From Flavobacterium limnophilum (lineage in GTDB: Bacteria > Bacteroidota > Bacteroidia > Flavobacteriales > Flavobacteriaceae), in contig NZ_CP114289.2 of the NCBI RefSeq assembly GCF_027111315.2, forward strand, positions 1,612,001 to 1,676,000: DNA of 64,000 bases, read 5' to 3'. The notes beneath the pieces were generated by a model. That model was not told where the DNA came from. It saw only the letters and a program-made list of their open reading frames with translations, and did no database searches. The position numbers were made by a program, and so were the translations under genes. How positions within the stretch are numbered: position 1 is the stretch's first letter; every line of letters begins with the position of its first letter. Shown one piece after another: positions 35,301 to 43,296 of this stretch.

Positions 35301-36290
35301 CGCATTTAATTCTAATTTGACTAATTTATTACCGCTACAATCTAACTTTTTCAAATTTTCAAAAGAATTAATTCCTTTTAAGTCATAAATATCAGAATTA
35401 GATATTGAAAGAGTTCCTACCAACAGAGCTTCACTTAATTCAATTTCTGAATTACCATTAGTATCAATTTTAATTGAAATTCCATTTGCATCTTGTGCAA
35501 TATTATTTGTAATATCTGCTTTTAATAATTTTGCTTTAAAATTAGCATCTGGAAAAAAAACATTATTATTATTCAGGGAACAATTGGTACTAACCACGCA
35601 ATTGATATAACCATATAAGTTAATTAAGACCTCAATGTCATCTTTTTCACTAGTATCAAGACAAATTAAGGCCAAATTAGGATTATCACTAAAAGAAATA
35701 GTATCCGTAGAATTGTTATTAATATATAATGAAGTGATTTTGTTTGAATTACAATTTATTTCAGAAATCCAATCCAAACCTCTTACATCCAAATTTGTGA
35801 GCAAATTATTATTACATATTATTTGATCGATTAAGCGGTTACTTGACAAATTTAAGGAGGACAAGTTATTGTTATTACAAACTAGATTTTCAATAACTAA
35901 AACTCCCAATAGATTCAATGTTTCTAAATGGTTAAAACTACAATCTAGGTTAATAAGATTGCTTAAATTACTTACATCCAAAGATGAAATGTTATTTTGT
36001 CCACAATTAAGTGTTACAATATTTTTAAAACTTTTTATCCCTTCCATTGAGGAAATCAAACAATTGCTAACGTCTAAAGTAGAAACATTTAATGCTTCTG
36101 ATTGTTCAATTTCTCCGTTAATATTTATATCTATTTTAAAATAATTCCCCGCTAAATCTTTTGCAGTTGTATTGCTAGAACTGGCAGCAACTAACTTTTC
36201 CTTAAATTTCGCATCAGGAAAATCAATAATCTGCGCACTCAAACCATTAAAAAAACAAAAAGTCAAAAACAAAAAGTAGAATTTTTTCAT
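32334..36290 (-). CDS. Giant secreted leucine-rich-repeat protein with type A T9SS tail
   Basis: 1318 residues with a signal peptide (FYFLFLTFCFFNGLSAQ). Three blocks each begin with a PDAxFKxKLL segment and an EF-hand-like loop (DININGEIEQSEAL, DTNGNSEIELSEAL, DINRNDEIEVSEAL) and then run into leucine-rich repeats of the LxxLDCSxNxL type (about 20-235, 245-520 and 525-870). A beta-sandwich linker and a conserved pre-tail domain (GSYDPNDKTCLEGSSI ... SIYFDYNFPVVT) follow. The last ~75 residues (YPNPAKEVLNI ... GNYFVKI) are the type A T9SS sorting domain. It is probably a surface-exposed adhesion or recognition protein. Confidence 0.93.
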   Translation of the reverse strand: MKKFYFLFLTFCFFNGLSAQIIDFPDAKFKEKLVAASSSNTTAKDLAGNYFKIDININGEIEQSEALNVSTLDVSNCLISSMEGIKSFKNIVTLNCGQNNISSLDVSNLSNLINLDCSFNHLETLNLLGVLVIENLVCNNNNLSSLNLSSNRLIDQIICNNNLLTNLDVRGLDWISEINCNSNKITSLYINNNSTDTISFSDNPNLALICLDTSEKDDIEVLINLYGYINCVVSTNCSLNNNNVFFPDANFKAKLLKADITNNIAQDANGISIKIDTNGNSEIELSEALLVGTLSISNSDIYDLKGINSFENLKKLDCSGNKLVKLELNALNNLIDLDFSFNKIEEITLMDVNNLENIKGNNNEISDLEIPGLTKLKSIELSFNKLVVLMFNEVNNLQVLKCNNNFLQQINFDTLKDINTLELNFNQFDTLDLIANANLTNLECGSNSLLTLDLSTLNKLQKLKCNNNLLISLYLKNGINETTLDFSGNPNLTYICTDASQVSQISTLTTLYGNSKSTIYTDCAPNDIVTIADPVFKSKLLKANPSLSGDDNDYIVAEDKDGNFIEIDINRNDEIEVSEALMVYKLNLIDDKIQSLEGIKSFKNLVRLWSHYNYITKLDLSGLSFLEEVDCSYNKITDLNLSGLVQLQKLSCRWNELDILDVTGSKNLTYLDCQGDQIQDLKFNGLKDLVHLDCRGVGQSFKCGTFLILDLEEYPNLTYLDCGYRSVGELKLNSLSKLEYLYCDHNALDNLDFDLLTNLKVFNCDYNGFYDLAILEMKNLQSLSCQRNKLTSLDASNLQFLTDLNCDSNSLNYLLIKNGKGIKNLSFDYNYDLAYICTDESEIEKVVKLPRKSFSINVNSYCTFTPGGTYYSIEGKSTVDSDANGCDPLDIAMPNLKFNIVNGVNKGEIISDASANYAITLGAGTYSITPKLENPSYFNISPSSIDVTFPLEESPRNQNFCISPNGIHRDLEINILPVDAARPGFDASYKIVYKNKGNITQSGAVNLTFDDAVLDIVMANPVVTTQKVNNLSWNFTNLKPFESKEITFTIKVNAPTATPAVNNGDVLAYTAGITSTAADETPLDNTFALNQTVVGSYDPNDKTCLEGSSITPNLIGEYVHYMIRFENNGTYAAQNIVVKDMIDLSKFDISTLIPTSSSHSFVTNISNGNKVEFIFENINLPFDDATNDGYIAFKIKTLPTLKVGDTFTNDASIYFDYNFPVVTKPASSTFKTLATKDFEFSNYFTLYPNPAKEVLNITAKEAIEVKSISIYNTLGQLVLVIPNAEKVSKIDVSSLRTGNYFVKINSDKGSSNVKFIKE

Positions 36291-36308
36291 AAGAAATATT
36301 TAGTAAAA

Positions 36309-36316
36309 CAAATATA
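36309..36316 (-). promoter_or_regulatory. -7 box of the leucine-rich-repeat gene
   Basis: Reads TATATTTG on the minus strand, 19 bases before the ATG at 36290. Confidence 0.5.
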
Positions 36317-36370
36317 ACCTTTTGAATGTACTTAGTTTTATTTTTCTTGTTAAAATTAAAAATGGTCCAT

Positions 36371-36398
36371 AAAAAAGTCCCGCAAATTGCGGGACTTT
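36371..36398 (-). terminator. Intrinsic terminator after rpsA
   Basis: AAAAAAGTCCCGC pairs with GCGGGACTTT around AAATT. It lies 23 bases after the rpsA stop. Confidence 0.9.
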
Positions 36399-36420
36399 CT
36401 ATATTCAAACGATTAAAAGA

Positions 36421-38202
36421 TTATTTCTTTTTTTCGTTTTTTTCCATTTGGGCTTTAAGACCTGCAAGGATGTCATTGTTGTCACCTAAAGTTGCAGCTG
36501 GTGCATTTGTAGATGAGCTAGATGAAGTGTTTTCAGTCACTGCTTTCACGTTTTTCTCCTCTTCTTCACGGAAGATGGCAGTGTGGGAAGCAACTACTCT
36601 TTTGAATTCTTTGTTGAATTCGATTACTTTGAAATCAGCTGTTTCGCCTTTTTTCAATTTCTTTCCGTCTTCTTTTTCAAGGTGACGTGTAGGAATGAAA
36701 GCAACGATATCATCACCAAATTCTACAGTAGCTCCTTTGTCAACAATCTCGGAGATTTCACCTGAGTGGATAGTTCCAACAGCAAATGAATCTTCGTATT
36801 GATCCCAAGGATTGGCAGTAGTTTGTTTGTGACCTAAAGATAATTTACGTCCATCAACATCCAATTCCAATACAACTACGTCCAATTTTTCACCAACATT
36901 TACAAATTCAGATGGGTGTTTGATTTTCTTGGTCCAAGAAAGGTCAGAGATATAAATCAATCCGTCGATTCCTTCTTCTAATTCTACGAAAATTCCAAAG
37001 TTTGTAAAGTTTCTAACGATACCTGTATGTTTAGAACCTACTGGGTATTTAGAAGTAATGTCAGTCCAAGGATCTTGAGTCAATTGTTTGATACCTAATG
37101 ACATTTTACGGTCATCTCTATCCAAAGTAAGGATAACAGCTTCAACAACATCACCAACTTTTACGAAATCCTGGGCAGAACGTAAATGAGTTGACCATGA
37201 CATTTCAGAAACGTGGATCAAACCTTCAACACCTTCAGCCACTTCGATAAATGCACCGTAATCAGCGATCACGACTACTTTACCTTTTACTTTGTCTCCA
37301 ATAGCCAATTTAGCGTCAAGAGCATCCCAAGGGTGAGCGTTCAATTGTTTCAATCCTAATTGGATTCTTGTTTTCTCGTCATCAAAATCAAGGATTACCA
37401 CGTTAAGAACTTGGTCTAATTCAAGAACTTCAGATGGGTGGTTGATTCTTGACCAAGAAAGGTCAGTAATGTGGATCAATCCATCAACACCACCAAGGTC
37501 AATAAACACACCGTAAGAAGTAATGTTTTTAACAACACCTTCTAATACTTGTCCTTTTTGTAATTTTCCGATGATTTCTTTTTTCTGTACTTCAATATCC
37601 GCTTCAATAAGCGCTTTGTGAGATACAACAACATTTTTGAATTCGTGGTTGATTTTTACCACTTTGAATTCCATCATTTTGTTTACATATACATCGTAGT
37701 CTCTAATTGGTTTAACATCAATTTGAGAACCTGGAAGGAAAGCTTCAATTCCGAAAACGTCCACGATCATACCACCTTTAGTTCTGCATTTTACAAAACC
37801 ATTAACGATTTCTCCTGTTTCGTTAGCCGAAATAACTCTATCCCATGATTTGATAGTACGTGCTTTTCTGTGAGACAATACTAGTTGACCTGTTTTATCC
37901 TCACGGATGTCAATCAATACTTCTACTTTGTCACCTACTTTTAATGCTGGATTGTAACGGAATTCGTTCAATGAAATAACACCTTCCGATTTTGCGTTGA
38001 TATCAACGATAACGTCTCTATCAGTAATTCTAACAACGATACCTTCTACTACTTCTTCTTGATCTGTCGCGATAAAAGTTTTTGAAACTAGGTCTTCGAA
38101 TTCTTGTAAGTTTTTCTCGTCTACTGCATCAATACCTTCTTCGAAGTTGTGCCAGTTAAAATTTGCTAAAAACTCTTCTTGTGATTTTAAAATTTCAGAC
38201 AT
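36421..38202 (-). CDS. rpsA: 30S ribosomal protein S1
   Basis: 593 residues, as in other Bacteroidota. Tandem S1 OB-fold domains are visible from GIVVRITDRDVIVDINAKSEGVIS (about 50) through GVVKNITSYGVFIDLGGVDGLIHITDLSW, GKVVVIADYGAFIEVAEGVEGLIHVSEMSW, GIVRNFTNFGIFVELEEGIDGLIYISDLSW and SGEISEIVDKGATVEFGDDIVAF. A low-complexity Ser/Ala and Lys-rich tail ends the protein. S1 brings mRNA to the 30S subunit. Its domains are repeated strongly enough to be a risk for misassembly but no disruption is seen. Confidence 0.96.
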   Translation of the reverse strand: MSEILKSQEEFLANFNWHNFEEGIDAVDEKNLQEFEDLVSKTFIATDQEEVVEGIVVRITDRDVIVDINAKSEGVISLNEFRYNPALKVGDKVEVLIDIREDKTGQLVLSHRKARTIKSWDRVISANETGEIVNGFVKCRTKGGMIVDVFGIEAFLPGSQIDVKPIRDYDVYVNKMMEFKVVKINHEFKNVVVSHKALIEADIEVQKKEIIGKLQKGQVLEGVVKNITSYGVFIDLGGVDGLIHITDLSWSRINHPSEVLELDQVLNVVILDFDDEKTRIQLGLKQLNAHPWDALDAKLAIGDKVKGKVVVIADYGAFIEVAEGVEGLIHVSEMSWSTHLRSAQDFVKVGDVVEAVILTLDRDDRKMSLGIKQLTQDPWTDITSKYPVGSKHTGIVRNFTNFGIFVELEEGIDGLIYISDLSWTKKIKHPSEFVNVGEKLDVVVLELDVDGRKLSLGHKQTTANPWDQYEDSFAVGTIHSGEISEIVDKGATVEFGDDIVAFIPTRHLEKEDGKKLKKGETADFKVIEFNKEFKRVVASHTAIFREEEEKNVKAVTENTSSSSSTNAPAATLGDNNDILAGLKAQMEKNEKKK

Positions 38203-38321
38203 GCTGATTAAAAATTTGTATTCTGCATTCTCTCGAGTTTCATAACGTGCTAGAAAACAACAGAAGTTGTTTGTATATTTTGTTGATACCTAAAGGAAAC
38301 TCCTATTCACCAAAAGGTGTG

Positions 38322-38352
38322 CAAAAGTAATTCTTTTTTATTTATCTGCAAA
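38322..38352 (-). promoter_or_regulatory. Promoter of rpsA
   Basis: On the minus strand TTTG (38349-38352) and TACTTTTG (38322-38329) are 19 bases apart, an excellent match to the flavobacterial promoter consensus. The leader to the ATG is about 110 bases, long enough for feedback control, though I recognise no specific structure. Confidence 0.7.
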
Positions 38353-38889
38353 ATATTTGTCGAGAGATAATCGATTGATTTTAAGGAGCAAGACTTTTTG
38401 GGGTTTTTATGGGCTCTGCACCCGTTTTTCGCTGCAAACGAAGTTCACTGAACTCCAATTGAAATATGAATTATGTGAAGTAATCTTTTTCTTTTTTAAA
38501 GAAAAAAAAAAAAAGGATTTCCTCTGCAATCGGGGCTATTTATAACCTTTAAGGTTTCAAAACAAATTCATCCTATAAAATCAAACTATTAATATAAAAA
38601 AATTATGATTTTTAATATTATTTGTAAGAAAAAAAATCTATATTTGATTCGAAATTAAACAAAAATTTTATAAAAATGTAACACGATTTCAGTTTAAAAA
38701 ACATTTTATTTTGTTATAATTAATGAAATTTTTATTAAAAAATATTTCCATAAAGGTCCTAGTTCGAACCAAAACTATTTTTTTACAAAAGAGTCTCCTC
38801 TTTTTGCCATCCGATTGACACCCAAGCAAAATAAAGTCTGTTTTTAAACCACAAAATTTTGAAAAAATCCATTAATCAACCCCTATAAT
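38353..38889. other. Intergenic stretch, no gene seen
   Basis: This spacer separates rpsA and the NHL lipoprotein gene, which diverge. It contains a 13-base A-run near 38500, a GGGCTCTGCACCCG palindrome-like stretch near 38413 and otherwise AT-rich sequence. An open frame at 38357-38545 has no homology or ribosome-binding site that I can support. Confidence 0.5.
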
Positions 38890-40770
38890 ATGAAAAAACC
38901 TATTTTAAAAAAAATTATACTTTCAATATTATTCCTAACCATCATTAGCTGTTCCTCAACAAAAACCACCAGCAAAGACAATAAAAAAATTACACAAATC
39001 AGCACTTATTCTGGAATAAAAGCTACAGAAGATACTTATTTCAAAAGACCAAGTAGTATTGTCCAATCAGGTGATAAAATATTTGTCGCAGATACAGATA
39101 ACAATTTAATAAGACAAATCCAGGATAACAAAATAACAACCTTTGTTGGAAACGGGAAACACGATAATTATGATGGTAAACTTTTAGAAGCCTCTTTAAG
39201 TAATCCTAACGGCCTAATAATTGACAGCAAAAACAATATCTATACCATAGCTGATAATATCCAAATTAAAAAAATTGACCCAGAGGGAAATGTCACAATA
39301 TTTGCAGGAGAAAAGCACTCACCAGGTTTTTACGGAGCATTTGATGGAAAAATTGAATTCGCCACCTTCAAATTCATAACTTCCTTAGCGATAGACGATA
39401 ACGATAATATATTTGTTGTGGAGCAAAATAGAATACGAAAAATTTCTAAGGGATTTGTCACTACAATAGCAGGTAGCACTGAATCTGGAGATAAAATCGG
39501 AACTTCAAAAGAGGCTCTTTTCCATCAAATATCAGATATTGCAATAAGCAAAAACGGTGAGATTTTTATTTCAGATCAAGCTAATGGGAAAGTAAAAAAA
39601 ATGAGTTCTGATGGCATTGTTTCTGAATTTATACCAAGAGGAAATATTTATTGGCCTACTTCCATAAAATTCAATAGTAAAGGCGAATTAATAGTTTTCG
39701 ATAGTAATAAGAAAAAATTCTATGTTGCTGATAAAAACGGGAAAATAATCAACACATTTAGTGACAAAAAAATACTTTCCGAAAATTATTATTTTAAGGT
39801 TAAAATGATAATCGACAAAAATGATGACATTATTATCCCTTCTCTAAATTTTATAAACATTATAGATAAAAATTTGAACATTGTTCAAATTGGAGAAGAA
39901 AACGGATTTTGCAGAAATGGAGACATCAATAAGGCAACATATGATATTCCATATGACGGTATTTTTGACAAAACTGGCAATCTTTTTATTATTGAAAAAG
40001 GAAATAATTTAGTTCGCAAAATTTCTAAAGAGGGCATTGTAAGTATATTTTCTGGTAGCGGTAATTACGGGGATAAAGATGGTGAAAGTACAAATTGTAA
40101 ATTTTCCTACCCACAATCAATAACAATAGACAACCTTGGAAATTTGTACATTCTAGACGGATATAATAACGATTCAAAAATAAAAAAAATAGATTCAACT
40201 GGAAAAGCAGTAACTTTTATTGACCCAATAAAAAGGAAGTTAAATTGGAAACGACCTTGTGATATGGTTTGCGATTCCGAAAACAATATTTTTCTTTCTG
40301 ATAGCGAAAAAAATACTATTTTAAAAATAGACCCCATAGGCAATGTACTAGAATATATTACTCCACGCGACATAAATCTTAAAATGCCTGAAGGACTCGC
40401 TATTGACAAAAAAAACAATTTATATGTATGCGACTCCTATAATCACAGAATTGTAAAAATTGATAGTAATAAAAAAATAGAAATAATCATTCCAAGCAAT
40501 AATATTGCACTTGATGAACCTGAACACATAACCATCGACGATTTTGGAAATCTATATGTTACAGACAAAAACAGAACACGAATTATCAAAATTTCTAACG
40601 AAAAATACTCAGATATATATATAGATGAGTCAACCCTTGGTACAAATAAGCAAGTAGAATTTAGTGAATATTATAATACTCTAAATATTGAAGCATTTGA
40701 AAACAATATTTTTGTATTTGACAAATATAACCACCAAATAATAAAACTTAACCAAAGAGATAATCGATAA
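38890..40770 (+). CDS. NHL-repeat lipoprotein
   Basis: 626 residues. The N-terminus IILSILFLTIISC is a lipoprotein signal with Cys at the end. The rest is a series of NHL-type repeats of about 45-60 residues, each with patterns like PSSIVQSGDKIFVADTDNNLIRQI, PNGLIIDSKNNIYTIADNIQIKKID, PEGLAIDKKNNLYVCDSYNHRIVKID and PEHITIDDFGNLYVTDKNRTRIIKIS. These should fold as one or two beta-propellers outside the inner membrane, probably at the outer membrane. Such proteins bind peptides, nucleic acids or surface ligands; no specific function can be inferred. Codons are strongly AT-biased. Confidence 0.88.
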   Translation: MKKPILKKIILSILFLTIISCSSTKTTSKDNKKITQISTYSGIKATEDTYFKRPSSIVQSGDKIFVADTDNNLIRQIQDNKITTFVGNGKHDNYDGKLLEASLSNPNGLIIDSKNNIYTIADNIQIKKIDPEGNVTIFAGEKHSPGFYGAFDGKIEFATFKFITSLAIDDNDNIFVVEQNRIRKISKGFVTTIAGSTESGDKIGTSKEALFHQISDIAISKNGEIFISDQANGKVKKMSSDGIVSEFIPRGNIYWPTSIKFNSKGELIVFDSNKKKFYVADKNGKIINTFSDKKILSENYYFKVKMIIDKNDDIIIPSLNFINIIDKNLNIVQIGEENGFCRNGDINKATYDIPYDGIFDKTGNLFIIEKGNNLVRKISKEGIVSIFSGSGNYGDKDGESTNCKFSYPQSITIDNLGNLYILDGYNNDSKIKKIDSTGKAVTFIDPIKRKLNWKRPCDMVCDSENNIFLSDSEKNTILKIDPIGNVLEYITPRDINLKMPEGLAIDKKNNLYVCDSYNHRIVKIDSNKKIEIIIPSNNIALDEPEHITIDDFGNLYVTDKNRTRIIKISNEKYSDIYIDESTLGTNKQVEFSEYYNTLNIEAFENNIFVFDKYNHQIIKLNQRDNR

Positions 40771-40884
40771 ATTAACAAAGTTCAAATCACAAATATCCCC
40801 CACCAGATTCCGCACGAATCCTTTCGTGTGGATGCTTTCACAAGAAAAGTCACCCAAACCCCAGAAAACCAAAAAAAAAAGAAA

Positions 40885-41586
40885 ATGAAAAAATTAACTT
40901 TATTATTTTTAATTATTATTTCAGCAAAAACGTATTCGCAAACAAAAAACTTCATTGATTTACCTTATATCGAAACTTCTGCAATTGCCGATACTTTGGT
41001 ATTACCCAATAGAATTCATCTGAACATTGTAATTTCTGAAAAAGACACAAAAGACAAATATTCGATTGAAGAATTAGAAAATTTAATGGAGCAGAAATTA
41101 AAAGGTTTGGGAATTAATACAAACCAAAATTTAAGTTTGAATGATTTGGCAAGTAATTTCAAAAAATACTTCATCAAAGAAACAGATGTTATGAAATCAA
41201 AATCATATAATTTAGTTGTTGAAAATGCAAAAATGGCAGGAAACATAATTGCTGAACTTGAAACAATTGAAATTTCAAATATCCGTGTAGCCAAAACTGA
41301 AAATACTGAATATGAAAAAATAAAACTCATATTAAAATCAAATGCAATTGCAAAAGCAAAAATTCAAGCAGAATTTATGACTAAACCTTTGAAACAAAAA
41401 GTGGGCAATGCCATATTTATTTCTGACTTAACAAACGTAAGAAATAGTGATGACGGTGGAAGTTTGCAGGAAATTGTAGTTGTAGGATATGGCAGAAAAA
41501 GTAAACAAGAATATAAACCTATTGACATTGAATTTCAAAAAATTAAAATGGAAAGCATTGTTAACGTGAAATTTAAACTTGAATAA
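40885..41586 (+). CDS. Secreted SIMPL-domain (DUF541) protein
   Basis: 233 residues from the ATG at 40885 (MKKLTLLFLIIISAKTYSQ signal peptide); an in-frame ATG at 40828 would hide the signal and is rejected. The mature part follows the SIMPL/DUF541 layout: strands (IHLNIVISEKDTKDKYS), central helices (NLMEQKLKGLGI), SKSYNLVVENAKMAGNIIAELETI, then NAIAKAKIQAEFMTKPL and a C-terminal strand MESIVNVKFKL. Homologues are periplasmic or outer-membrane proteins of poorly known role. Oddly, EIVVVGYGRKSK near residue 195 imitates the plug start of SusC proteins, although no barrel follows. Confidence 0.78.
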   Translation: MKKLTLLFLIIISAKTYSQTKNFIDLPYIETSAIADTLVLPNRIHLNIVISEKDTKDKYSIEELENLMEQKLKGLGINTNQNLSLNDLASNFKKYFIKETDVMKSKSYNLVVENAKMAGNIIAELETIEISNIRVAKTENTEYEKIKLILKSNAIAKAKIQAEFMTKPLKQKVGNAIFISDLTNVRNSDDGGSLQEIVVVGYGRKSKQEYKPIDIEFQKIKMESIVNVKFKLE

Positions 41587-41599
41587 AAAAGGTAAACCG

Positions 41600-41787
41600 C
41601 TGTACGAAGTTCCGGGCTGCCGCGAGCATCACGCTGGGATATGTAACTAAAACCCCCGATAGCGCGGATTTGCAATCCGTGCCCATAATCGAGAGCAAGC
41701 CTCACCTGCTGTACGAAGGCTGCTCGAAGTGTTCTTTAAAAAAACGTTCTTAAAAACTACGGGCTGCTGCGAAGTCTCCCGACTTCG
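41600..41787. repeat. GC-rich intergenic block with REP-like hairpins
   Basis: This spacer is much richer in G and C than its surroundings. CGGATT...AATCCG (41665-41679) and CGAAGTC...GACTTCG (41770-41787) form hairpins. The second hairpin also occurs at 43001-43017 and 60070-60086. Confidence 0.6.
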
Positions 41788-41841
41788 TACCCACTACAAT
41801 ATGCAGCTACAACCTTAACCAATAAACGTAAATAATAAAAA

Positions 41842-42213
41842 ATGACTGAATTTAAAGAATTTGAAAACAATAATTACAACCTGAAAAAATCTGACGTTTT
41901 AAGAAAAAATGGCGCTGGAATTATCGATGCCATTTTAGTTCTTGTTATTCAAACTACTCTTTTTCATTATTATCCAAAACTATCGAATCTAATAGAATTC
42001 CCAAACCCGTTGAGTGCCATGTTTTTTTATGTCTTTGTGATATTCATTGTGTATCGATTCCTGACCATTTTTGCTTTTGGGAAAACAATTGGAATGGCAG
42101 TTCTGAACATGCGATTTGCCAAGCGAAATGAAACAAAACTTTCTTTCAAAGAGAAATTACTTTCGGTAGTAATGATTTACACCAATACCGTGGATTGCTA
42201 TCATCTTCAATAG
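41842..42213 (+). CDS. RDD-family membrane protein (copy 1)
   Basis: 123 residues. The RDD signature appears as KNGAGIIDAILVLV at the start of the first membrane helix, followed by MFFYVFVIFIVYRFLTIFAFGKTIGMAVLNMRF. The protein is about 92% identical to copy 2 at 60143-60514 (10 differences, visible by direct comparison), including the unusual TVDCYHL ending. RDD proteins have two or three helices; some have been linked to Na+/H+ transport, but the role here is unknown. It lies 9 bases ahead of the DUF1801 gene and probably shares its transcript. Confidence 0.85.
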   Translation: MTEFKEFENNNYNLKKSDVLRKNGAGIIDAILVLVIQTTLFHYYPKLSNLIEFPNPLSAMFFYVFVIFIVYRFLTIFAFGKTIGMAVLNMRFAKRNETKLSFKEKLLSVVMIYTNTVDCYHLQ

Positions 42214-42222
42214 TAAAAGTTT

Positions 42223-42594
42223 ATGATTAATGAATTTCACAACTTTTATCTAAACAAGGAAGAACCAAACAAAAGTTGTTTGCTGTCCTTGCGCAACATT
42301 ATTTTGAATCAAGACACCAATATTATGGAGACACAAAAATACGGAATGCCTTGTTTTTGCTATAACAAAAAAATGTTTTGCTATTTGTGGACAGACAAAA
42401 AAACAAACGAACCATATATTTTAATGGTCGAAGGAAACCACCTGGATCACCCAAAATTAGAAAAAGGTGACCGTTCCCGAATGAAGATTTTAAGAGTGAA
42501 TCCCAACGAAGATTTACCTTTAAAAACGATTGAAACTATTCTGCAAAAAGCACTCGACTTATACAGGATTGGCATCATAAAAATAAAAAAATAA
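42223..42594 (+). CDS. DUF1801 protein
   Basis: 123 residues, the DUF1801 length. The pattern MINEFHNFYLNKEEPNKSCLLSLRNIIL ... METQKYGMPCFCYNKKMFCYLWTDKKTNEPYILMV ... LDHPKLEKGDRSRMKILRVN matches this YdhG/frataxin-like family, whose members bind metals or small molecules and may act as iron chaperones (known in one Bacillus homologue). Two Cys (PCFC) and the HP-x-LEKGDRSRMK region are family landmarks. It starts 9 bases after the RDD gene stop. Confidence 0.82.
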   Translation: MINEFHNFYLNKEEPNKSCLLSLRNIILNQDTNIMETQKYGMPCFCYNKKMFCYLWTDKKTNEPYILMVEGNHLDHPKLEKGDRSRMKILRVNPNEDLPLKTIETILQKALDLYRIGIIKIKK

Positions 42595-42618
42595 ACCCGA
42601 CACAAGCGATAGCGAACC

Positions 42619-42780
42619 GACAAAGTAAACTGTGCACCAACATTAGACTTTTCTGCAAATTATTTCATTGTGTATATTGCTTATTGAAACAAGTCTCCCT
42701 GCCGCTACCCAGCATTCCATATTCGAAAACAACATATGGCAAAGCCTGGTCAAAGCCCACTCAAAGCCTAGGTTGTGGTA
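42619..42780. repeat. Dispersed element with 11-bp tandem units (copy 2)
   Basis: A head resembling copy 1 (CTGTGCACCAACATTAGAC ... TCTCCCTGCCGCTACCC) is followed by three 11-base units, CAAAGCCTGGT, CAAAGCCCACT and CAAAGCCTAGG (42740-42772), and then TTGTGGTACCC. The 11-base period is the same as in copy 1 but the unit sequence differs. Confidence 0.65.
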
Positions 42781-42814
42781 CCCCTAAAAAGTGCCCCATT
42801 ACAATTTACCGCAA

Positions 42815-42853
42815 TAAAAAACCCGATAGATTTTTGAAACCTGACGGGTTTTA
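42815..42853 (-). terminator. Terminator-like hairpin beside the transporter fragment
   Basis: AAAAACCCG (42816-42824) pairs with CGGGTTTT (42845-42852) over a 20-base loop. It sits after the 3' end of the truncated transporter on the minus strand, where a terminator of the intact gene would lie. Confidence 0.6.
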
Positions 42854-42870
42854 AGGTATAAAATAATCTC

Positions 42871-42991
42871 TTAATGACTCACTTTTGCCACTTCTTCAGG
42901 TTTGTGTTCGTGTTTGAACAAAACGGCAAAAGCGATAGCGATTACCAAGGCATAAGAAGCAAAAGCCAACCAGATACCGTGCCAATCTCTC
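42871..42991 (-). pseudogene. 3' fragment of a nucleoside-type MFS transporter gene
   Basis: On the minus strand 40 codons read RDWHGIWLAFASYALVIAIA ... HKPEEVAKVSH-stop, closely matching the last residues of the intact transporter at 62264-63637 (RDWHDIWLAFATYALIIAVA). The similarity ends at the REP-like hairpin at 43001. It is a truncated duplicate. Confidence 0.88.
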
Positions 42992-43000
42992 ACCCTGCTG

Positions 43001-43160
43001 GCGAAGTCTCCCGACTTGTACCCAATATTATTAAGTTAAGTTTTTTTACCGTCGCTTCGAGTGTTTTTTAATAGTAAAGCGACAGCTTTACTATTAAAAA
43101 AAGTATCGAGAAGCCTACAAGAGTGTGGTTCTCGATACTTTTTAGTAAAAAAGCTGTCGC
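43001..43160. other. REP-like hairpin and two overlapping perfect hairpins
   Basis: After the hairpin CGAAGTC/GACTTG (43001-43017), a 17-bp perfect stem TTTTTTAATAGTAAAGC/GCTTTACTATTAAAAAA (43064-43101, GACA loop) is followed by a 15-bp stem (43098-43112 with 43129-43143). GCGACAGCTT at 43079 can alternatively pair with AAGCTGTCGC at 43151-43160, excluding the first stem. No gene lies within. Confidence 0.75.
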
Positions 43161-43296
43161 ATTTTTAATATTACCGCTTAAACATCTGAAAGATGCAATA
43201 TAATATATACGGATCTTAATCACATTGGGCCTGCGGGTCTAGAGCCAACTATCAGGCATTATGCTTTTTCTATTGGGTTGGACATTGGGTTTCTTC

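Noticed and set aside
38357..38545. Open frame of 62 codons in the rpsA upstream region
   Set aside because: No ribosome-binding site or recognisable family, and it crosses a long A-run and the promoter region of rpsA.
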